Source: Pseudochelatococcus contaminans (GTDB lineage: Bacteria; Pseudomonadota; Alphaproteobacteria; Rhizobiales; Beijerinckiaceae). Taken from it: a stretch of 64,000 nucleotides of DNA. A program made the translations under genes and the position numbers. The first letter of the stretch is position 1, and every line of letters begins with the position of its first letter. This document shows positions 10,844 through 20,249 of this stretch, one piece after another. A model generated the notes under the pieces. The model was not told the DNA's origin and did not search any database. It saw nothing but the letters and a program-made list of their open reading frames with translations. The DNA is taken from assembly GCF_014195635.1 (NCBI RefSeq), contig NZ_JACICC010000010.1:1-64000 (forward strand). Direction: 5' to 3'.

Positions 10844-11349
10844 TATTTTGACATCTATCCGTTCTTTTTAGAGAACGAATTCGGTATCCCGGCTTGACCG
10901 GGCCGTCGCATGCTGCCAAGAGTCAAGATCTTCGAGAAGAACCAAGATCTTCGAGAATCGCTTTTTTGAAACGTATTCCGGTCGGATGGCTCCATCCTGC
11001 TGACGGGAATTTGTTTAAATTCAAGGAATCCGGAACGTCCGTCGTTCCTGATTCCGTATTAAACCGCACTTTGCGTCCAATTCGATGGATCGATTTGAAC
11101 GCAAACCGTTCTGGAGAAAGCCTGAGGCTGTCTGCCCGCAGCGCCGGTATGCCGTCACAGCAGAGCCGGACGATGAACGAGCGGATGCGCCCCCGGTGAA
11201 ATCGCCCCGGATTGACCGGTTTTCCATGGGGCCGGGTCTTTCCATTCAACTGTCTGTTCACGGTCCCCTCCGTCAGGTGGCATCCGCTTCCACCCGCACT
11301 GTCCGGGACTGTGGGCGAAGACGACGTCAGGCAACAGGGATATTGGATC
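10844..11349 (+). promoter_or_regulatory. Long metK leader region
   Basis: 506 bp separate the XRE stop from the metK GTG. The region contains a diverged inverted copy of the dispersed repeat (see 11020-11100), a GATCTTCGAGAA direct duplication at about 10925-10965, and a G/C-rich segment just before metK. A SAM-responsive element would be plausible for metK, but I cannot recognise a known riboswitch fold by eye. No convincing small gene is present. Confidence 0.35.
11020..11100 (-). repeat. Diverged third copy of the dispersed repeat (inverted)
   Basis: Read on the minus strand, 11100-11059 matches the core of the repeat copy at 60195-60235 at 32 of 41 positions. The flanking part contains a perfect hairpin formed by GGAATC-GGAACG and CGTTCC-GGATTCC around 11025-11055. 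It lies antisense within the metK leader. Confidence 0.55.
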
Positions 11350-12522
11350 GTGTCGCGCCAAGACTATCTTTTCACCAGCGAATCGGTTTCCGAAGGCCAC
11401 CCGGACAAGGTGTGCGACCGCATTTCCGACACTGTCGTCGATGCGTACCTGTCCGTCGCCCCCGAGGCGCGGGTGGCGTGCGAAACGCTCGCAACCACGA
11501 ACCGCGTGGTCATCGCCGGTGAGGTCCGTGGTCCTTCCGAGATCACAGCCGATTATCTGACCCATCTCGCACGCCTCGCGATCAAGGACATCGGCTACGA
11601 GCAGGATGGTTTCCACTGGCATGACGCCGATATCGAGGTGCTGCTGCACGCGCAGTCCGCGGACATTGCCCAGGGCGTCGATGCGGCCGGCAACAAGGAC
11701 GAAGGCGCTGGCGATCAGGGCATCATGTTCGGCTACGCCGTGCGCGAGACGCCGGAGCTGATGCCGGCCCCCATCTACTACGCCCATCGCATTCTGAAGC
11801 GTCTGGCCGAAGCGCGCCACTCCGGCGAATCAGGCACGCTCGGCCCGGATGCCAAGAGCCAGGTGACGGTGCGTTACGCTGACGGCAAGCCAGTGGGCGT
11901 GACCCAGATCGTGGTATCGACGCAGCATCTGGACGAATCGCTCAGCTCCAACGATGTCCGCGCCATTATCGAGCCCTACGTGCGCGAGGCCCTGCCTGAT
12001 GGCTGGATCGACGCAAAGACCGTGTGGCACGTGAACCCCACCGGCAAGTTCGTGATCGGCGGTCCGGATGGCGACGCTGGCCTCACCGGCCGCAAGATCA
12101 TCGTCGACACCTACGGCGGCGCTGCGCCCCACGGCGGCGGCGCATTTTCGGGCAAGGATCCGACCAAGGTCGACCGTTCCGCCGCCTATGCCGCACGCTA
12201 CCTGGCGAAGAACGTTGTGGCGGCGGACCTTGCCGACCGTGTCACCATCCAGCTGTCCTACGCTATCGGCGTGGCACAGCCGCTCTCGCTCTATGTCGAC
12301 ACGCACGGCACCGGCCGCGTGGATGAGGCGAAGCTGGAGGATGTGCTGCTGAAGGTTATCGACCTGTCGCCGCGCGGCATCCGTGAGCACCTGTCGCTGA
12401 ACCGCCCCATCTACGCACGCACTTCCGCTTACGGCCATTTTGGCCGCCCGCCGGAAGAGGATGGCGGTTTCTCGTGGGAGCGCATCGACCTTGTCGATGA
12501 ATTGCGTTCGGCCATCGGCTGA
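11350..12522 (+). CDS. metK: S-adenosylmethionine synthase
   Basis: A 390-residue methionine adenosyltransferase that makes SAM from methionine and ATP. Motifs seen are GHPDK near the N-terminus, [10 protein letters not shown] (the ATP-binding GAGDQG-like motif) and the glycine-rich loop [16 protein letters not shown]. The start is GTG at 11350 ([19 protein letters not shown]), with AGGGA about 10 bp upstream. The open frame extends further upstream without a credible start. The family length of about 385-400 agrees. trmB follows after 28 bp. Confidence 0.96.
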   Translation: MSRQDYLFTSESVSEGHPDKVCDRISDTVVDAYLSVAPEARVACETLATTNRVVIAGEVRGPSEITADYLTHLARLAIKDIGYEQDGFHWHDADIEVLLHAQSADIAQGVDAAGNKDEGAGDQGIMFGYAVRETPELMPAPIYYAHRILKRLAEARHSGESGTLGPDAKSQVTVRYADGKPVGVTQIVVSTQHLDESLSSNDVRAIIEPYVREALPDGWIDAKTVWHVNPTGKFVIGGPDGDAGLTGRKIIVDTYGGAAPHGGGAFSGKDPTKVDRSAAYAARYLAKNVVAADLADRVTIQLSYAIGVAQPLSLYVDTHGTGRVDEAKLEDVLLKVIDLSPRGIREHLSLNRPIYARTSAYGHFGRPPEEDGGFSWERIDLVDELRSAIG

Positions 12523-12550
12523 TTTCCCGCTGCAAACCGACGATCGCATC

Positions 12551-13276
12551 ATGATGACACCCGACGACCCCTCCGCCACGGCGGAGGGACCAGAGGCGGA
12601 AAGCCCGTGGTCGAACACCTTTTATGGCAGGCGCAAGGGCAAACGCCTGCGCGACAGACAGGCTGAACTTATCGCCGATCTGCTGCCCCGGTTGCGGCTG
12701 CCGGAGAGCGGCCCGCTTGATCCCCCTGCCCTGTTCGACACGCCGGTTGATGACATATGGCTGGAAATCGGCTTCGGCGGCGGTGAGCACCTGATCGCGC
12801 AGGCGCAAGCATATCGCAACGTGGGCATCATCGGCTGCGAGCCATTCATCAACGGCATGGCCAAATTGCTGTCGCATGTCGATGAGGCCGGCATCGGTAA
12901 TGTGCGTCTGCACGATGCCGATGCTGTTCCGGTTCTTGGCCGGTTGCCGGACGCCAGCATCGGGCATGCGTTCATTCTGTATCCCGATCCGTGGCCCAAA
13001 CGCCGGCATCGCAGACGCCGCATCATTTCCGACGCAACGCTGGCGCAACTTGGGCGGGTGATTCGCCCGGGCGGCCTGTTGCGGTTTGCCACGGACATCG
13101 ACGATTATGCCGCGTGGACATTGGCGCGCATTGGCCGCTCGTCTGATTTTATCTGGCAGGCGGCCTGCGCCGACGACTGGCGCAAGCCTTGGGATGGCTG
13201 GATCAGCACCCGCTACGAGCAGAAAGCTTTTCGCGAGGGGCGCAAGCCGAGCTACATCACGGCTATCCGACGATAG
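12551..13276 (+). CDS. trmB: tRNA (guanine-N7-)-methyltransferase
   Basis: A 241-residue SAM-dependent enzyme that methylates G46 in the variable loop of tRNAs. The SAM motif EIGFGGGEHL is at about residues 75-84, and the family signature PDPWPKRRHRRRR follows. The start is ATG at 12551, with a second ATG one codon later. It follows metK by 28 bp and is probably co-transcribed. The gene converges on the prenyl synthase gene 94 bp downstream. Confidence 0.94.
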   Translation: MMTPDDPSATAEGPEAESPWSNTFYGRRKGKRLRDRQAELIADLLPRLRLPESGPLDPPALFDTPVDDIWLEIGFGGGEHLIAQAQAYRNVGIIGCEPFINGMAKLLSHVDEAGIGNVRLHDADAVPVLGRLPDASIGHAFILYPDPWPKRRHRRRRIISDATLAQLGRVIRPGGLLRFATDIDDYAAWTLARIGRSSDFIWQAACADDWRKPWDGWISTRYEQKAFREGRKPSYITAIRR

Positions 13277-13370
13277 AACGCGGGGCATTCCGGCTTCTAT
13301 CTTTATAACGCTAGAGAATCTGTCGCGTGCTGTCCGGGATATCCTCCCGGCCAGCGCGTTTTTTATCGGA

Positions 13371-14330
13371 TCAGAATTTGCGCAGGGCTGTGAAGCGCGC
13401 TGCCGCACGCAGCGTGTCGGCCTTCGCGCCGAAAGACGACAGTGCGCCGATGGCGGTTTCAACGAGCGTATCCCGCTCGCGGCGCGCACGATCCGGACCC
13501 AACACCGCAACCAGCGTGGCTTTGCCTTTTTCGCTGTCCTTGGCGGCGCGCTTGCCGAGCGCCTCCGTGCTGGATTCGAGATCGAGCAAGTCGTCAGCGA
13601 TCTGGAAAGCCGCGCCCAGAGCCCGGCCATAAGTGCCCAAGGCCTGCCGCTCTGTCAGCGATGCCCGGCCGATGGTGGCGCCGGCATCGATCGCATAGGC
13701 GAAAAGAGCCCCGGTTTTCATGGCCTGAAGCCGGCGCACGCGTGCTTCATCCAGCAGGACATCGCCGTAACGTCCCTCCGCTGCCAGATCGATTATCTGG
13801 CCGCCGACCATGCCGCCGACACCGGCAGCACGCGCCAGGCCCTGCACAAGGGCGACGCGAACGGCTGGATCGGCATGGCTGGTTTCATCGGCCGCGACAT
13901 CGAAAGCCAGCGTAAGCAGCGCATCTCCCGCCAGAATAGCGGTGGCCTCGTCGAATTCCCTGTGGACGGTGGGTCGGCCGCGCCGCAGATCGTCGTCATC
14001 CATGGATGGCAGATCGTCGTGAACCAGCGAGTAACCGTGAACGAGTTCCAGCGCGCAGGCAGCGTTCAGCGCATGGGCAAACGGCACGTCAAACAGAGCA
14101 GCCGTCTCGATGACGAGGAACGGTCGCAGGCGCTTGCCGCCGCCCAGCATGGCGTGGCGCATGGCGGCAATCAGCCGGGCCGGGCGGGCCGTCTCACCGC
14201 GGCGCGGCGCATCATCCAGCAAAGCCGCAATGCGCTCCTCGACAGCGGATGCCACCGCAGTCAATCGGCGCTGGAACGCGGCCTCCGGATCAAGATCGGT
14301 ACCCGTGATATGGGTTGCCTGCACTTCCAT
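13371..14330 (-). CDS. ispA: Short-chain polyprenyl (farnesyl/geranylgeranyl) diphosphate synthase
   Basis: A 319-residue trans-isoprenyl diphosphate synthase. The first Asp-rich motif, DDLPSMDDDD, has the insertion typical of bacterial type FPP synthases, and the second is DDLLD. It condenses IPP with allylic diphosphates to supply farnesyl or longer prenyl chains for bactoprenol, quinones and haem O. The ATG at 14330 is preceded by GGAAAGG; an upstream in-frame GTG at 14363 lacks such a site. Farnesyl versus geranylgeranyl specificity is not decidable here. Confidence 0.88.
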   Translation of the reverse strand: MEVQATHITGTDLDPEAAFQRRLTAVASAVEERIAALLDDAPRRGETARPARLIAAMRHAMLGGGKRLRPFLVIETAALFDVPFAHALNAACALELVHGYSLVHDDLPSMDDDDLRRGRPTVHREFDEATAILAGDALLTLAFDVAADETSHADPAVRVALVQGLARAAGVGGMVGGQIIDLAAEGRYGDVLLDEARVRRLQAMKTGALFAYAIDAGATIGRASLTERQALGTYGRALGAAFQIADDLLDLESSTEALGKRAAKDSEKGKATLVAVLGPDRARRERDTLVETAIGALSSFGAKADTLRAAARFTALRKF

Positions 14331-14395
14331 GGCTTTACCTTTCCCGACATCATGGCGCAGCACGCGCCTAACCCGTCAACCTGACTTCACAATCA

Positions 14396-14420
14396 CGCCC
14401 GGTGCGGTATCATCCGGGCG
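14396..14420. other. Small inverted repeat upstream of the prenyl synthase
   Basis: CGCCCGG at 14396-14402 pairs perfectly with CCGGGCG at 14414-14420 around an 11-nt loop. It lies in the divergent gap between the prenyl synthase and mtgA. It could be an operator or leader hairpin; no T-tract follows. Confidence 0.4.
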
Positions 14421-14546
14421 CATCCGGGGAAAGCCTTACGCTTGCCCGGTGAGGAAGCTTCCCTTCTTCTTTCAGCTTCGTCAGCTCGTGTCCATATGGG
14501 AGATGCCCGAAGGCGTGAGCCACCGCAAACAAGCAGGGCAGTTTAC

Positions 14547-14623
14547 GTTCAAGCCGATTCATCGCGTTGAACGCAAGTTGCGGTAAAATACAGAATTGAG
14601 AGCGCTTGTTCCGATTCTGTCAG
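14547..14623 (+). repeat. Dispersed ~78-bp repeat, copy A
   Basis: The 41-bp core (14547-14587, beginning GTTCAAGCCGATTCATCG) matches the copy at 60195-60235 at 38 of 41 positions. Similarity continues at identical spacing through GAGCGCTTGTTC to about 14623. In this copy GCGCTTGT at 14602-14609 can pair with ACAAGCGC at 14625-14632, giving a hairpin at the repeat end. It lies in the gap upstream of mtgA. Confidence 0.7.
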
Positions 14624-14692
14624 GACAAGCGCAGAATAAGCGCTCTTGGGCCGGGAAGCGCCCGAACATTGTCACCAGGCGCCGGGGGGCCC

Positions 14693-15445
14693 ATGACGAC
14701 TAGACGCCGTTCCATGCAAGACGGGGCCGATACCCCGCGCGCTTCCGTGTCTTGGCTTTCCGTGTCCTGGCTGCGGCGCGTCATACGCCGCCTTATCCTG
14801 CTCGTGGTGCTCCTGGCCGCATTGCCGTTTGTGCTGCTGGCGCTTTACGGCTTCGTGCCGCCTGTCTCGACGCTGATGATCGGCCGCTGGGCCACGCTTC
14901 AACCAGTGGACCGGCAATGGACCTCTCTGGATGCCATTGCCCCCGCGTTGACGCAGGCCGTGATCGCCGCTGAAGATTCGCGCTTCTGCCTGCACGGGGG
15001 CGTGGATTGGAGCGCCTTGCAGCAGGTGGTCAACACCGCATCCGAGGATGGGCCATCTCGCGGGGCCTCGACCATTCCCATGCAGACGGTCAAGAACCTC
15101 GTGCTGTGGCCGGGCCGTTCCTACTTGCGCAAGGGACTTGAACTGCCGCTGTCGCTCTATGCCGACACCATCTGGTCGAAACGGCGCATGATGGAGAACT
15201 ATCTCAACATCGCCGAATGGGGAGAGGGCGTTTTCGGCGCACAGGCAGCCGCGCGCCACCACTTCGGCAAGGACGCCGCCAACCTCACCCGCCGCGAGGC
15301 AGCTCTGCTGGCGGCCGCCCTGCCCAACCCCCTCGCGCGCAATCCTGCCAACCCAAGCCGCATGCACGCCCGCACCGCCAACCGCCTTCTCGGCAGAATG
15401 CCAAATGAAGATACCCGTTGCCTGGCAAAAACGGAGCCGGCATAA
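14693..15445 (+). CDS. mtgA: Monofunctional biosynthetic peptidoglycan transglycosylase
   Basis: A 250-residue GT51-family glycosyltransferase that polymerises lipid II into glycan strands. A transmembrane anchor at about residues 30-55 is followed by the GT51 domain, with the catalytic Glu in AAEDSRFCLHGGVDW and the conserved GASTIPMQTVKNL and EWGEGVFGAQAAARHHFGK blocks. The ATG at 14693 is chosen because the upstream in-frame extension is the repeat-derived leader. The length fits MtgA (about 230-250). Confidence 0.93.
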   Translation: MTTRRRSMQDGADTPRASVSWLSVSWLRRVIRRLILLVVLLAALPFVLLALYGFVPPVSTLMIGRWATLQPVDRQWTSLDAIAPALTQAVIAAEDSRFCLHGGVDWSALQQVVNTASEDGPSRGASTIPMQTVKNLVLWPGRSYLRKGLELPLSLYADTIWSKRRMMENYLNIAEWGEGVFGAQAAARHHFGKDAANLTRREAALLAAALPNPLARNPANPSRMHARTANRLLGRMPNEDTRCLAKTEPA

Positions 15446-15651
15446 ACAGAGTGAACTACCTTTGAGATCGGTTTTTTGAAGCATGATCGTCTGAAGCGGC
15501 CCACTGACGCAGCCGCACTGTCAAAAAACTGTCCAAAAATTACTAGCCAAGGCTGCCAGAATCGAGTAAAAGCCCCCATCCCATTGAAATTTGAGCACGG
15601 ATGGGTTCCGCCCGGTTTCGCCGTGCAGTTGCCATTGATCGGAGTTGAGCC

Positions 15652-15837
15652 ATGGCCGTTCCTAAAAGAAAAACCTCGCCGGCAAAGCGCGGCCATCGTC
15701 GTTCCGCCGATGCGCTGGCTAACCCGACCTACATCGAAGACAAGGATTCCGGCGAGCTGCGTCGCCCGCATCACGTCGATCTGAAGACGGGTCTCTATCG
15801 CGGCCGTCAGATCCTGAAGCCCCGCGACGACGCATAA
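15652..15837 (+). CDS. rpmF: 50S ribosomal protein L32
   Basis: A 61-residue basic ribosomal protein beginning [20 protein letters not shown], the hallmark N-terminus of bacterial L32. The alphaproteobacterial version lacks the zinc cysteines, as here. GGAG at 15639-15642 gives a ribosome-binding site. The 206-bp gap after mtgA probably holds its promoter. A strong terminator follows. Confidence 0.97.
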   Translation: MAVPKRKTSPAKRGHRRSADALANPTYIEDKDSGELRRPHHVDLKTGLYRGRQILKPRDDA

Positions 15838-15874
15838 GGGTCTTCCGCCTCAACAATTTGTTGGCGCACCAATC

Positions 15875-15914
15875 AAAAGCGGGATGACGATCACCATCGT
15901 CATCCCGCTTTTTG
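15875..15914 (+). terminator. Rho-independent terminator after rpmF
   Basis: AGCGGGATGACGAT pairs perfectly with ATCGTCATCCCGCT around a CACC-type loop and is followed by TTTTTGTTT, a canonical intrinsic terminator 37 bp after the rpmF stop. The A-run on the 5' side would also allow some function on the other strand. Confidence 0.92.
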
Positions 15915-15944
15915 TTTCTCCACGGAGAACAGCGATAAGGTTTG

Positions 15945-16053
15945 AGCGCATAAAGCGTTTTCAAGCAAAGCGGATGCCGCTTTGCGTGAAGAAAGCGCGT
16001 AAAACCAATAAGATAGAGTATTTCTGCATTTCAACGAAATGCCGAAATACTCC
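15945..16053. repeat. Palindromic intergenic element with two hairpins
   Basis: GCAAAGCGG-ATG-CCGCTTTGC forms a perfect hairpin at 15965-15985. A second long hairpin at 16016-16052 combines outer arms GAGTATTTC/GAAATACTC with inner arms GCATTTC/GAAATGC. The layout resembles the mosaic palindromic intergenic repeats common in Brucella/Ochrobactrum and other Rhizobiales; only one copy is seen in this window. Confidence 0.65.
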
Positions 16054-16065
16054 AGCCTGAAAAAG

Positions 16066-16105
16066 AAAAGCGCGCCACCGGAACAAGCCGGTGGCGCGCT
16101 TCATT
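16066..16105 (-). terminator. Terminator hairpin downstream of the DUF882 gene
   Basis: GCGCGCCACCGG and CCGGTGGCGCGC form a perfect stem around AACAAG. A-rich DNA on the left (AAAAAGAAAA) provides the U-tract for transcripts arriving on the minus strand, 37 bp beyond the DUF882 stop. Confidence 0.85.
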
Positions 16106-16141
16106 ATATGATTAAGAGAGTAATAACCGATTACGGTCCGG

Positions 16142-18088
16142 TTACTCGCTCAGGCGTGACACCGGGAGAGGCGCAACGGCGGCACCGCTGAAGCTGTCCG
16201 TCGACAAGCCAGTGGCGTTCGCGTTGTTGGTGAACTCCATCTGCACGACCACCGGCGGCGCAGCCGTCACCGGGCCGCGTGCGCGGACGGACGGTTCAGC
16301 CGTGACCACCTTCGCCGTGCGTACTGTGGCACGCGGCAAGGGCTTGGTTTCGGTCGCAACGGTAGCGAAGAGTTGCGTCAGCGCGCGCCGCTCGTCATTA
16401 ACAGTTGCCGGAGGCAAGGACGGGGACAGTCTCACGGATGCTGGCGGACGCACCGGCGTCGCGGTTGGTGCCTTCTGTTCCGCGCTCTGTGCTTGAGCCA
16501 CGGCGGCGACCATCTGCGGGCGCGAGGGCGGCAAGGGTGGAGCGATGCTGACGGGTTCCGGAGCATAAGCGAGCGCTGCCGTCTGGATGGTGGTATCGGC
16601 CTGTCCCTCGCCCCACGTCTCCGACGCGGACGCCAGCGCCGCCAGCGCATTGCGATCTCTTGCCGAGGCTACAGCGAGTTCCTGCGGCCGCGTGGGCGGA
16701 GCGGGAATAGCCGGACCGAGCGTTGCCACCACCGTCGATTCGCCCGGCACAGCGGCGAGCGCCGGGATACCCGGACGCGCAGGAGGCAGTGTCGCAACCA
16801 GCGCCGGAGCGGTATCCGGAATTGCCGGTGGTTCTGTCGCGGGGGCCGGGCCGGGAACGAAGACCGGCGTCGGCCGTGCGACCGGAAGCGGTCCTTCGAA
16901 AACCTCTTCGGGTACGGGAGGCTGAACTGCCGGTGTCGCGGGAAGGAGCGTTACAGGCCGACCGCCACGTCCGATCGGCGCGGGTTGCGGCGCAGCTGCA
17001 GGTGCGGGGGCTGGCTCGGGCTCCGGAGCCCGAGCCACCTGGCGCGGAGCGTTATTCGCATTACGCCTGCTCTCGGCGAGGAAGAAACTACGCGGATCGC
17101 TGTCAGCCTCGGTGTCCGGAGCAGCCTGCTGCTGGCTCGAAGGCCGAGAGGCCACCTGACGGCGGGAAGCGGTATCGGCGACATCCGCATCTTCCGCTTC
17201 GTCCGCGCCGCCGAAAAGCGTCGCCCAGAAACTGCGCCGGCGCTGCGGCTGGCTTGCTGCCTCCGCAACGGCCGCCGCGCTCATACCGGGAACCAGATCT
17301 CCGCGCGCGATGATGGTTTGCCGCGCGGCCTCATAGCCTTGCAGCGGCTTTCCGTCTGCAGGGAGATGGACTGTCCGGCCATCCGGGAACAGACGCTCAA
17401 GCTGGTTGCGCGGCATGCGCGGCCATGAACGGACAGAGCCCGAATCGAGATGGACGAAAGGAACGTTGGGATAATACCCGACGCCGCCGCGTTGCAGACG
17501 CATGCCGATGGCGCGCACCCTGGCCATGTCCGCGTCGGGCAAGGCGAAATCGAGCGCGCGGCCTTGCGTGTGCTGGCTGTTCTTGGCAACCGCGCTTGAA
17601 CGGCGACGCAGCATCGCATTGGTTTTCGGCGAGCGGTAGGCCGACAGCACCTTGATGGTGCCGCGCGATCCTGCCTCACGCTGCGCGGCCCAGACGATGT
17701 CGAACAGCTTGGGATCCATGGAAATGGATTCGTCGTTGCGCCAGTCGCGCAGGAACCAGTTCAGCTTCTGCAACTCGGCGCGGTCGTAGCGGCCGTTGCG
17801 GCGGAAGGTGACGGTCAGCGATTCACGGGTGTGCGCGTGATAGAACGACAGCGTACGGGTATCGCCATTGGCGATGGCGTTCTGCAATCCGCCGGTGCCG
17901 GCGAACAGCGCGCCGAACGTGGTCGCTATGCCAAGGCACCCCAGAAGCGCCGGGCGCAGCCATGACGAATATGATGCCGCCTTCCCTGAGCCCGAACCGG
18001 GGGCGGCAGGAAAGATCCAGCCATTGAAACGTGGCGTCAGCCGTGTGCGCGTCGAATGCAAAAGAATACTCGTCCGTTGCACAACCAT
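16142..18088 (-). CDS. DUF882/YcbK-like (M15A-type) murein peptidase-like protein with Pro-rich tail
   Basis: About 648 residues. A membrane-anchor segment (residues about 45-70) precedes a DUF882 domain at about 75-235, containing the D-Ala-D-Ala-peptidase-like metal motif SQHTQGRALDF and the later FVHLD. The remaining 400 residues are a low-complexity Pro/Ala-rich tail. DUF882 proteins are periplasmic and linked to peptidoglycan maintenance. The start is uncertain: ATG at 18088 is chosen, with an in-frame GTG at 18157 possible; neither has a clear ribosome-binding site. The next gene upstream is an L,D-transpeptidase on the same strand. Confidence 0.82.
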   Translation of the reverse strand: MVVQRTSILLHSTRTRLTPRFNGWIFPAAPGSGSGKAASYSSWLRPALLGCLGIATTFGALFAGTGGLQNAIANGDTRTLSFYHAHTRESLTVTFRRNGRYDRAELQKLNWFLRDWRNDESISMDPKLFDIVWAAQREAGSRGTIKVLSAYRSPKTNAMLRRRSSAVAKNSQHTQGRALDFALPDADMARVRAIGMRLQRGGVGYYPNVPFVHLDSGSVRSWPRMPRNQLERLFPDGRTVHLPADGKPLQGYEAARQTIIARGDLVPGMSAAAVAEAASQPQRRRSFWATLFGGADEAEDADVADTASRRQVASRPSSQQQAAPDTEADSDPRSFFLAESRRNANNAPRQVARAPEPEPAPAPAAAPQPAPIGRGGRPVTLLPATPAVQPPVPEEVFEGPLPVARPTPVFVPGPAPATEPPAIPDTAPALVATLPPARPGIPALAAVPGESTVVATLGPAIPAPPTRPQELAVASARDRNALAALASASETWGEGQADTTIQTAALAYAPEPVSIAPPLPPSRPQMVAAVAQAQSAEQKAPTATPVRPPASVRLSPSLPPATVNDERRALTQLFATVATETKPLPRATVRTAKVVTAEPSVRARGPVTAAPPVVVQMEFTNNANATGLSTDSFSGAAVAPLPVSRLSE

Positions 18089-18365
18089 CCGACAAGGATG
18101 GCCGTCGTTACGATGGATCACGATCCGGTAGGCGGCAACCACCTCCGACCATCCCACTCTTGCCGAGATGCGTTAAGGAGAAGTTAGCTTTACGCAGGAG
18201 AATCATCAACCTGTTGCGCACAGGAAACATAAGCAAAAATTCAATTCGCGCCAGTTAAAATGCCCTGCGCCGGCGAACATCCCGAACCAATTCAGGAGTT
18301 ATCCAGTCCAGCCGGCAAAACAGCCGGCCACGGAAGCCTCAAACTGGAACTCATCGAGACAAAAC

Positions 18366-20249
18366 TTATATCGCTTTGTCACCCTGCTGCGCGCCGGGTT
18401 GCTTCCTGTCGTGCGCGGAAAGCGCGGCTCTGATGCGCTGATCGTAGCCATAAACATCCGGCAGGGTCCGAATTTTCCCGTCGGCATCCACTGTCAGCGT
18501 GAAGTAGGTGAGATGAATCGGCAGAGGCGTTTCCAGTTTGACACTACGCTCCCGGCCACCGACCTGCCGTTGGAGACGGTCTTCCGTCCAGCCGCCGCCC
18601 AGCACCTGTTCTGCCAGCTTCATGGGATTCTCGACGCGGATGCACCCGTTGCTTAACGCGCGTTCCGAGCGCTGGAACAAGCTGCGATTGGGCGTATCGT
18701 GAAGGTAGATCGCCAGATCGTTGGGGAACATGAACTTGACCTGCCCCAGAGCGTTCTTTGGCCCCGGCGGCTGGCGCACGGAGATCGTATTGCCCCGGCG
18801 CGTCACCTCATAGCCGCGCTTTGCGGCATATTGCGGATCGCGCGCGAGACCCGGCAGAAACTGCTTCTTGAGTATGGACGGCGGCACGTACCATGAGGGA
18901 TTGAGAACGATGTAGCGCATCGTATCGGAAAACACCGGCGTCGGTGTATCGTTTGCACCGATGATGCCGCGCGTACGGTGCACGATCCGGCCACCGTCCA
19001 CGATCTTCACGTCCTGCTCCGGCACATTCACCAATATGTGGCGCTCGCCAAGATCATGCGGAAACCAGCGCCAGCGCTCCATATTAAGCTGGATTGCCGC
19101 CACGAGGCGGCCCGTATCAGCCGTGCGGGCCACTGGAATGGCGGCATCGCCGCCGCCGGCCAGCGCGACGACCGTGCGGCGATTGACCGCGCCATTACCC
19201 GGCAGGCCACGCTCCCGCTGAAATGCCGCCACCGCATCGGCAAGACGCGCATCGTAAACTCGCGCTTCCTCGACATCGTCCACGGGGTTGATGCCCAGCT
19301 GCGCACGGATCAGCGGCACCCGCTCATCACGCATGCCGACGGTGATGGTCGGCCCCGGCGCCAGGCGTGCCACCGGCACAGGGGGCACTCGCGGCCCACC
19401 GCGCAGTTCGGCCAGCTTGCGCCTCAACGCGTGATATTGCGCCGCGCGCGGGTGATAATCTTCCAGCACGCGCCCCGCCCCGTCACCAGCCGCGATGACA
19501 GCCGCAAGCACGGCGTCCGCCTCCGGCAAATCGAGTTGCGGCATGACGAGCGTACCGATCTTGTTGCGATCGAGGCGTGCGCCGCGCGCGTCGCGGGCAT
19601 AGGCAACAACGGCAGCCGACAGAGCGATGTCCGCATGCGCGACGGCTTCTGCCCCATCCGGCACCTCAACGGAAACGGCATAACGGGCGGGTGTCAGAGC
19701 GTGGCTTTCCGCGTCGGCCAAAACCGCCAGAGCGGCACGGGCGGCATGCGTCCATGCGCCGCCATCGATCCAGAACGGCGCAAAGCCTCGCGCCTCATAG
19801 GCACTGACAACCACACTCCGCTGCTGGCGCGGAATCGCCGTACCCAGCACATTGGTATCGCCCAGAAGCAGAGCGCCGATGAATGTCGCCGTATCGGGTG
19901 CGGGAATGTCGAGCGGCGCCGGTGCGTCGGGCAGCGGCATGCCGATTTCGTCAAGGCCGCGGCCGCCGCCCCACCCGCGCTTCATGTCATAAGCACCGGA
20001 GCTGGCACCGGCGGTGTCGTCTGCGGGAGGAGAATCGGCGAGAGAACCGGACAACATGAAATCTTCGCCGCTCGTCGCAACATCCGGAGTGATGGAGCCG
20101 GTGACGATGGGTTCGGCGGTAACAGGCAACGGGTTTGCAAATGCGGGCAGCGTCACGCTCGCAGTCAAGGCAGAAGCGACCGTTACCCCGAGCAGGGTCA
20201 TCCGGCCCGAGTCATATCCTTGCCTCCAGATCCGGCCATTGCGTGCCAT
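18366..20249 (-). CDS. L,D-transpeptidase (YcbB/LdtD type)
   Basis: A 627-residue exported enzyme. A signal peptide (TLLGVTVASALTASVTLPAFA) occupies roughly residues 17-38. A scaffold domain and a peptidoglycan-binding segment near AFQRERGLPGNGAVNRRTV precede the YkuD catalytic domain, whose active site is HDTPNRSLF...SNGCIRVENP (His and Cys). Such enzymes form 3-3 peptidoglycan cross-links or attach proteins to peptidoglycan. The ATG at 20249 directly precedes the basic signal-peptide region. The gene is on the same strand as the DUF882 gene, 277 bp before it. Confidence 0.9.
   Translation of the reverse strand: MARNGRIWRQGYDSGRMTLLGVTVASALTASVTLPAFANPLPVTAEPIVTGSITPDVATSGEDFMLSGSLADSPPADDTAGASSGAYDMKRGWGGGRGLDEIGMPLPDAPAPLDIPAPDTATFIGALLLGDTNVLGTAIPRQQRSVVVSAYEARGFAPFWIDGGAWTHAARAALAVLADAESHALTPARYAVSVEVPDGAEAVAHADIALSAAVVAYARDARGARLDRNKIGTLVMPQLDLPEADAVLAAVIAAGDGAGRVLEDYHPRAAQYHALRRKLAELRGGPRVPPVPVARLAPGPTITVGMRDERVPLIRAQLGINPVDDVEEARVYDARLADAVAAFQRERGLPGNGAVNRRTVVALAGGGDAAIPVARTADTGRLVAAIQLNMERWRWFPHDLGERHILVNVPEQDVKIVDGGRIVHRTRGIIGANDTPTPVFSDTMRYIVLNPSWYVPPSILKKQFLPGLARDPQYAAKRGYEVTRRGNTISVRQPPGPKNALGQVKFMFPNDLAIYLHDTPNRSLFQRSERALSNGCIRVENPMKLAEQVLGGGWTEDRLQRQVGGRERSVKLETPLPIHLTYFTLTVDADGKIRTLPDVYGYDQRIRAALSAHDRKQPGAQQGDKAI

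Noticed and set aside
12021-12036. parS-like CACGTGAA sequence in metK
   Set aside because: Only about 12 of 16 positions match and it is far from parAB; such matches are expected by chance.
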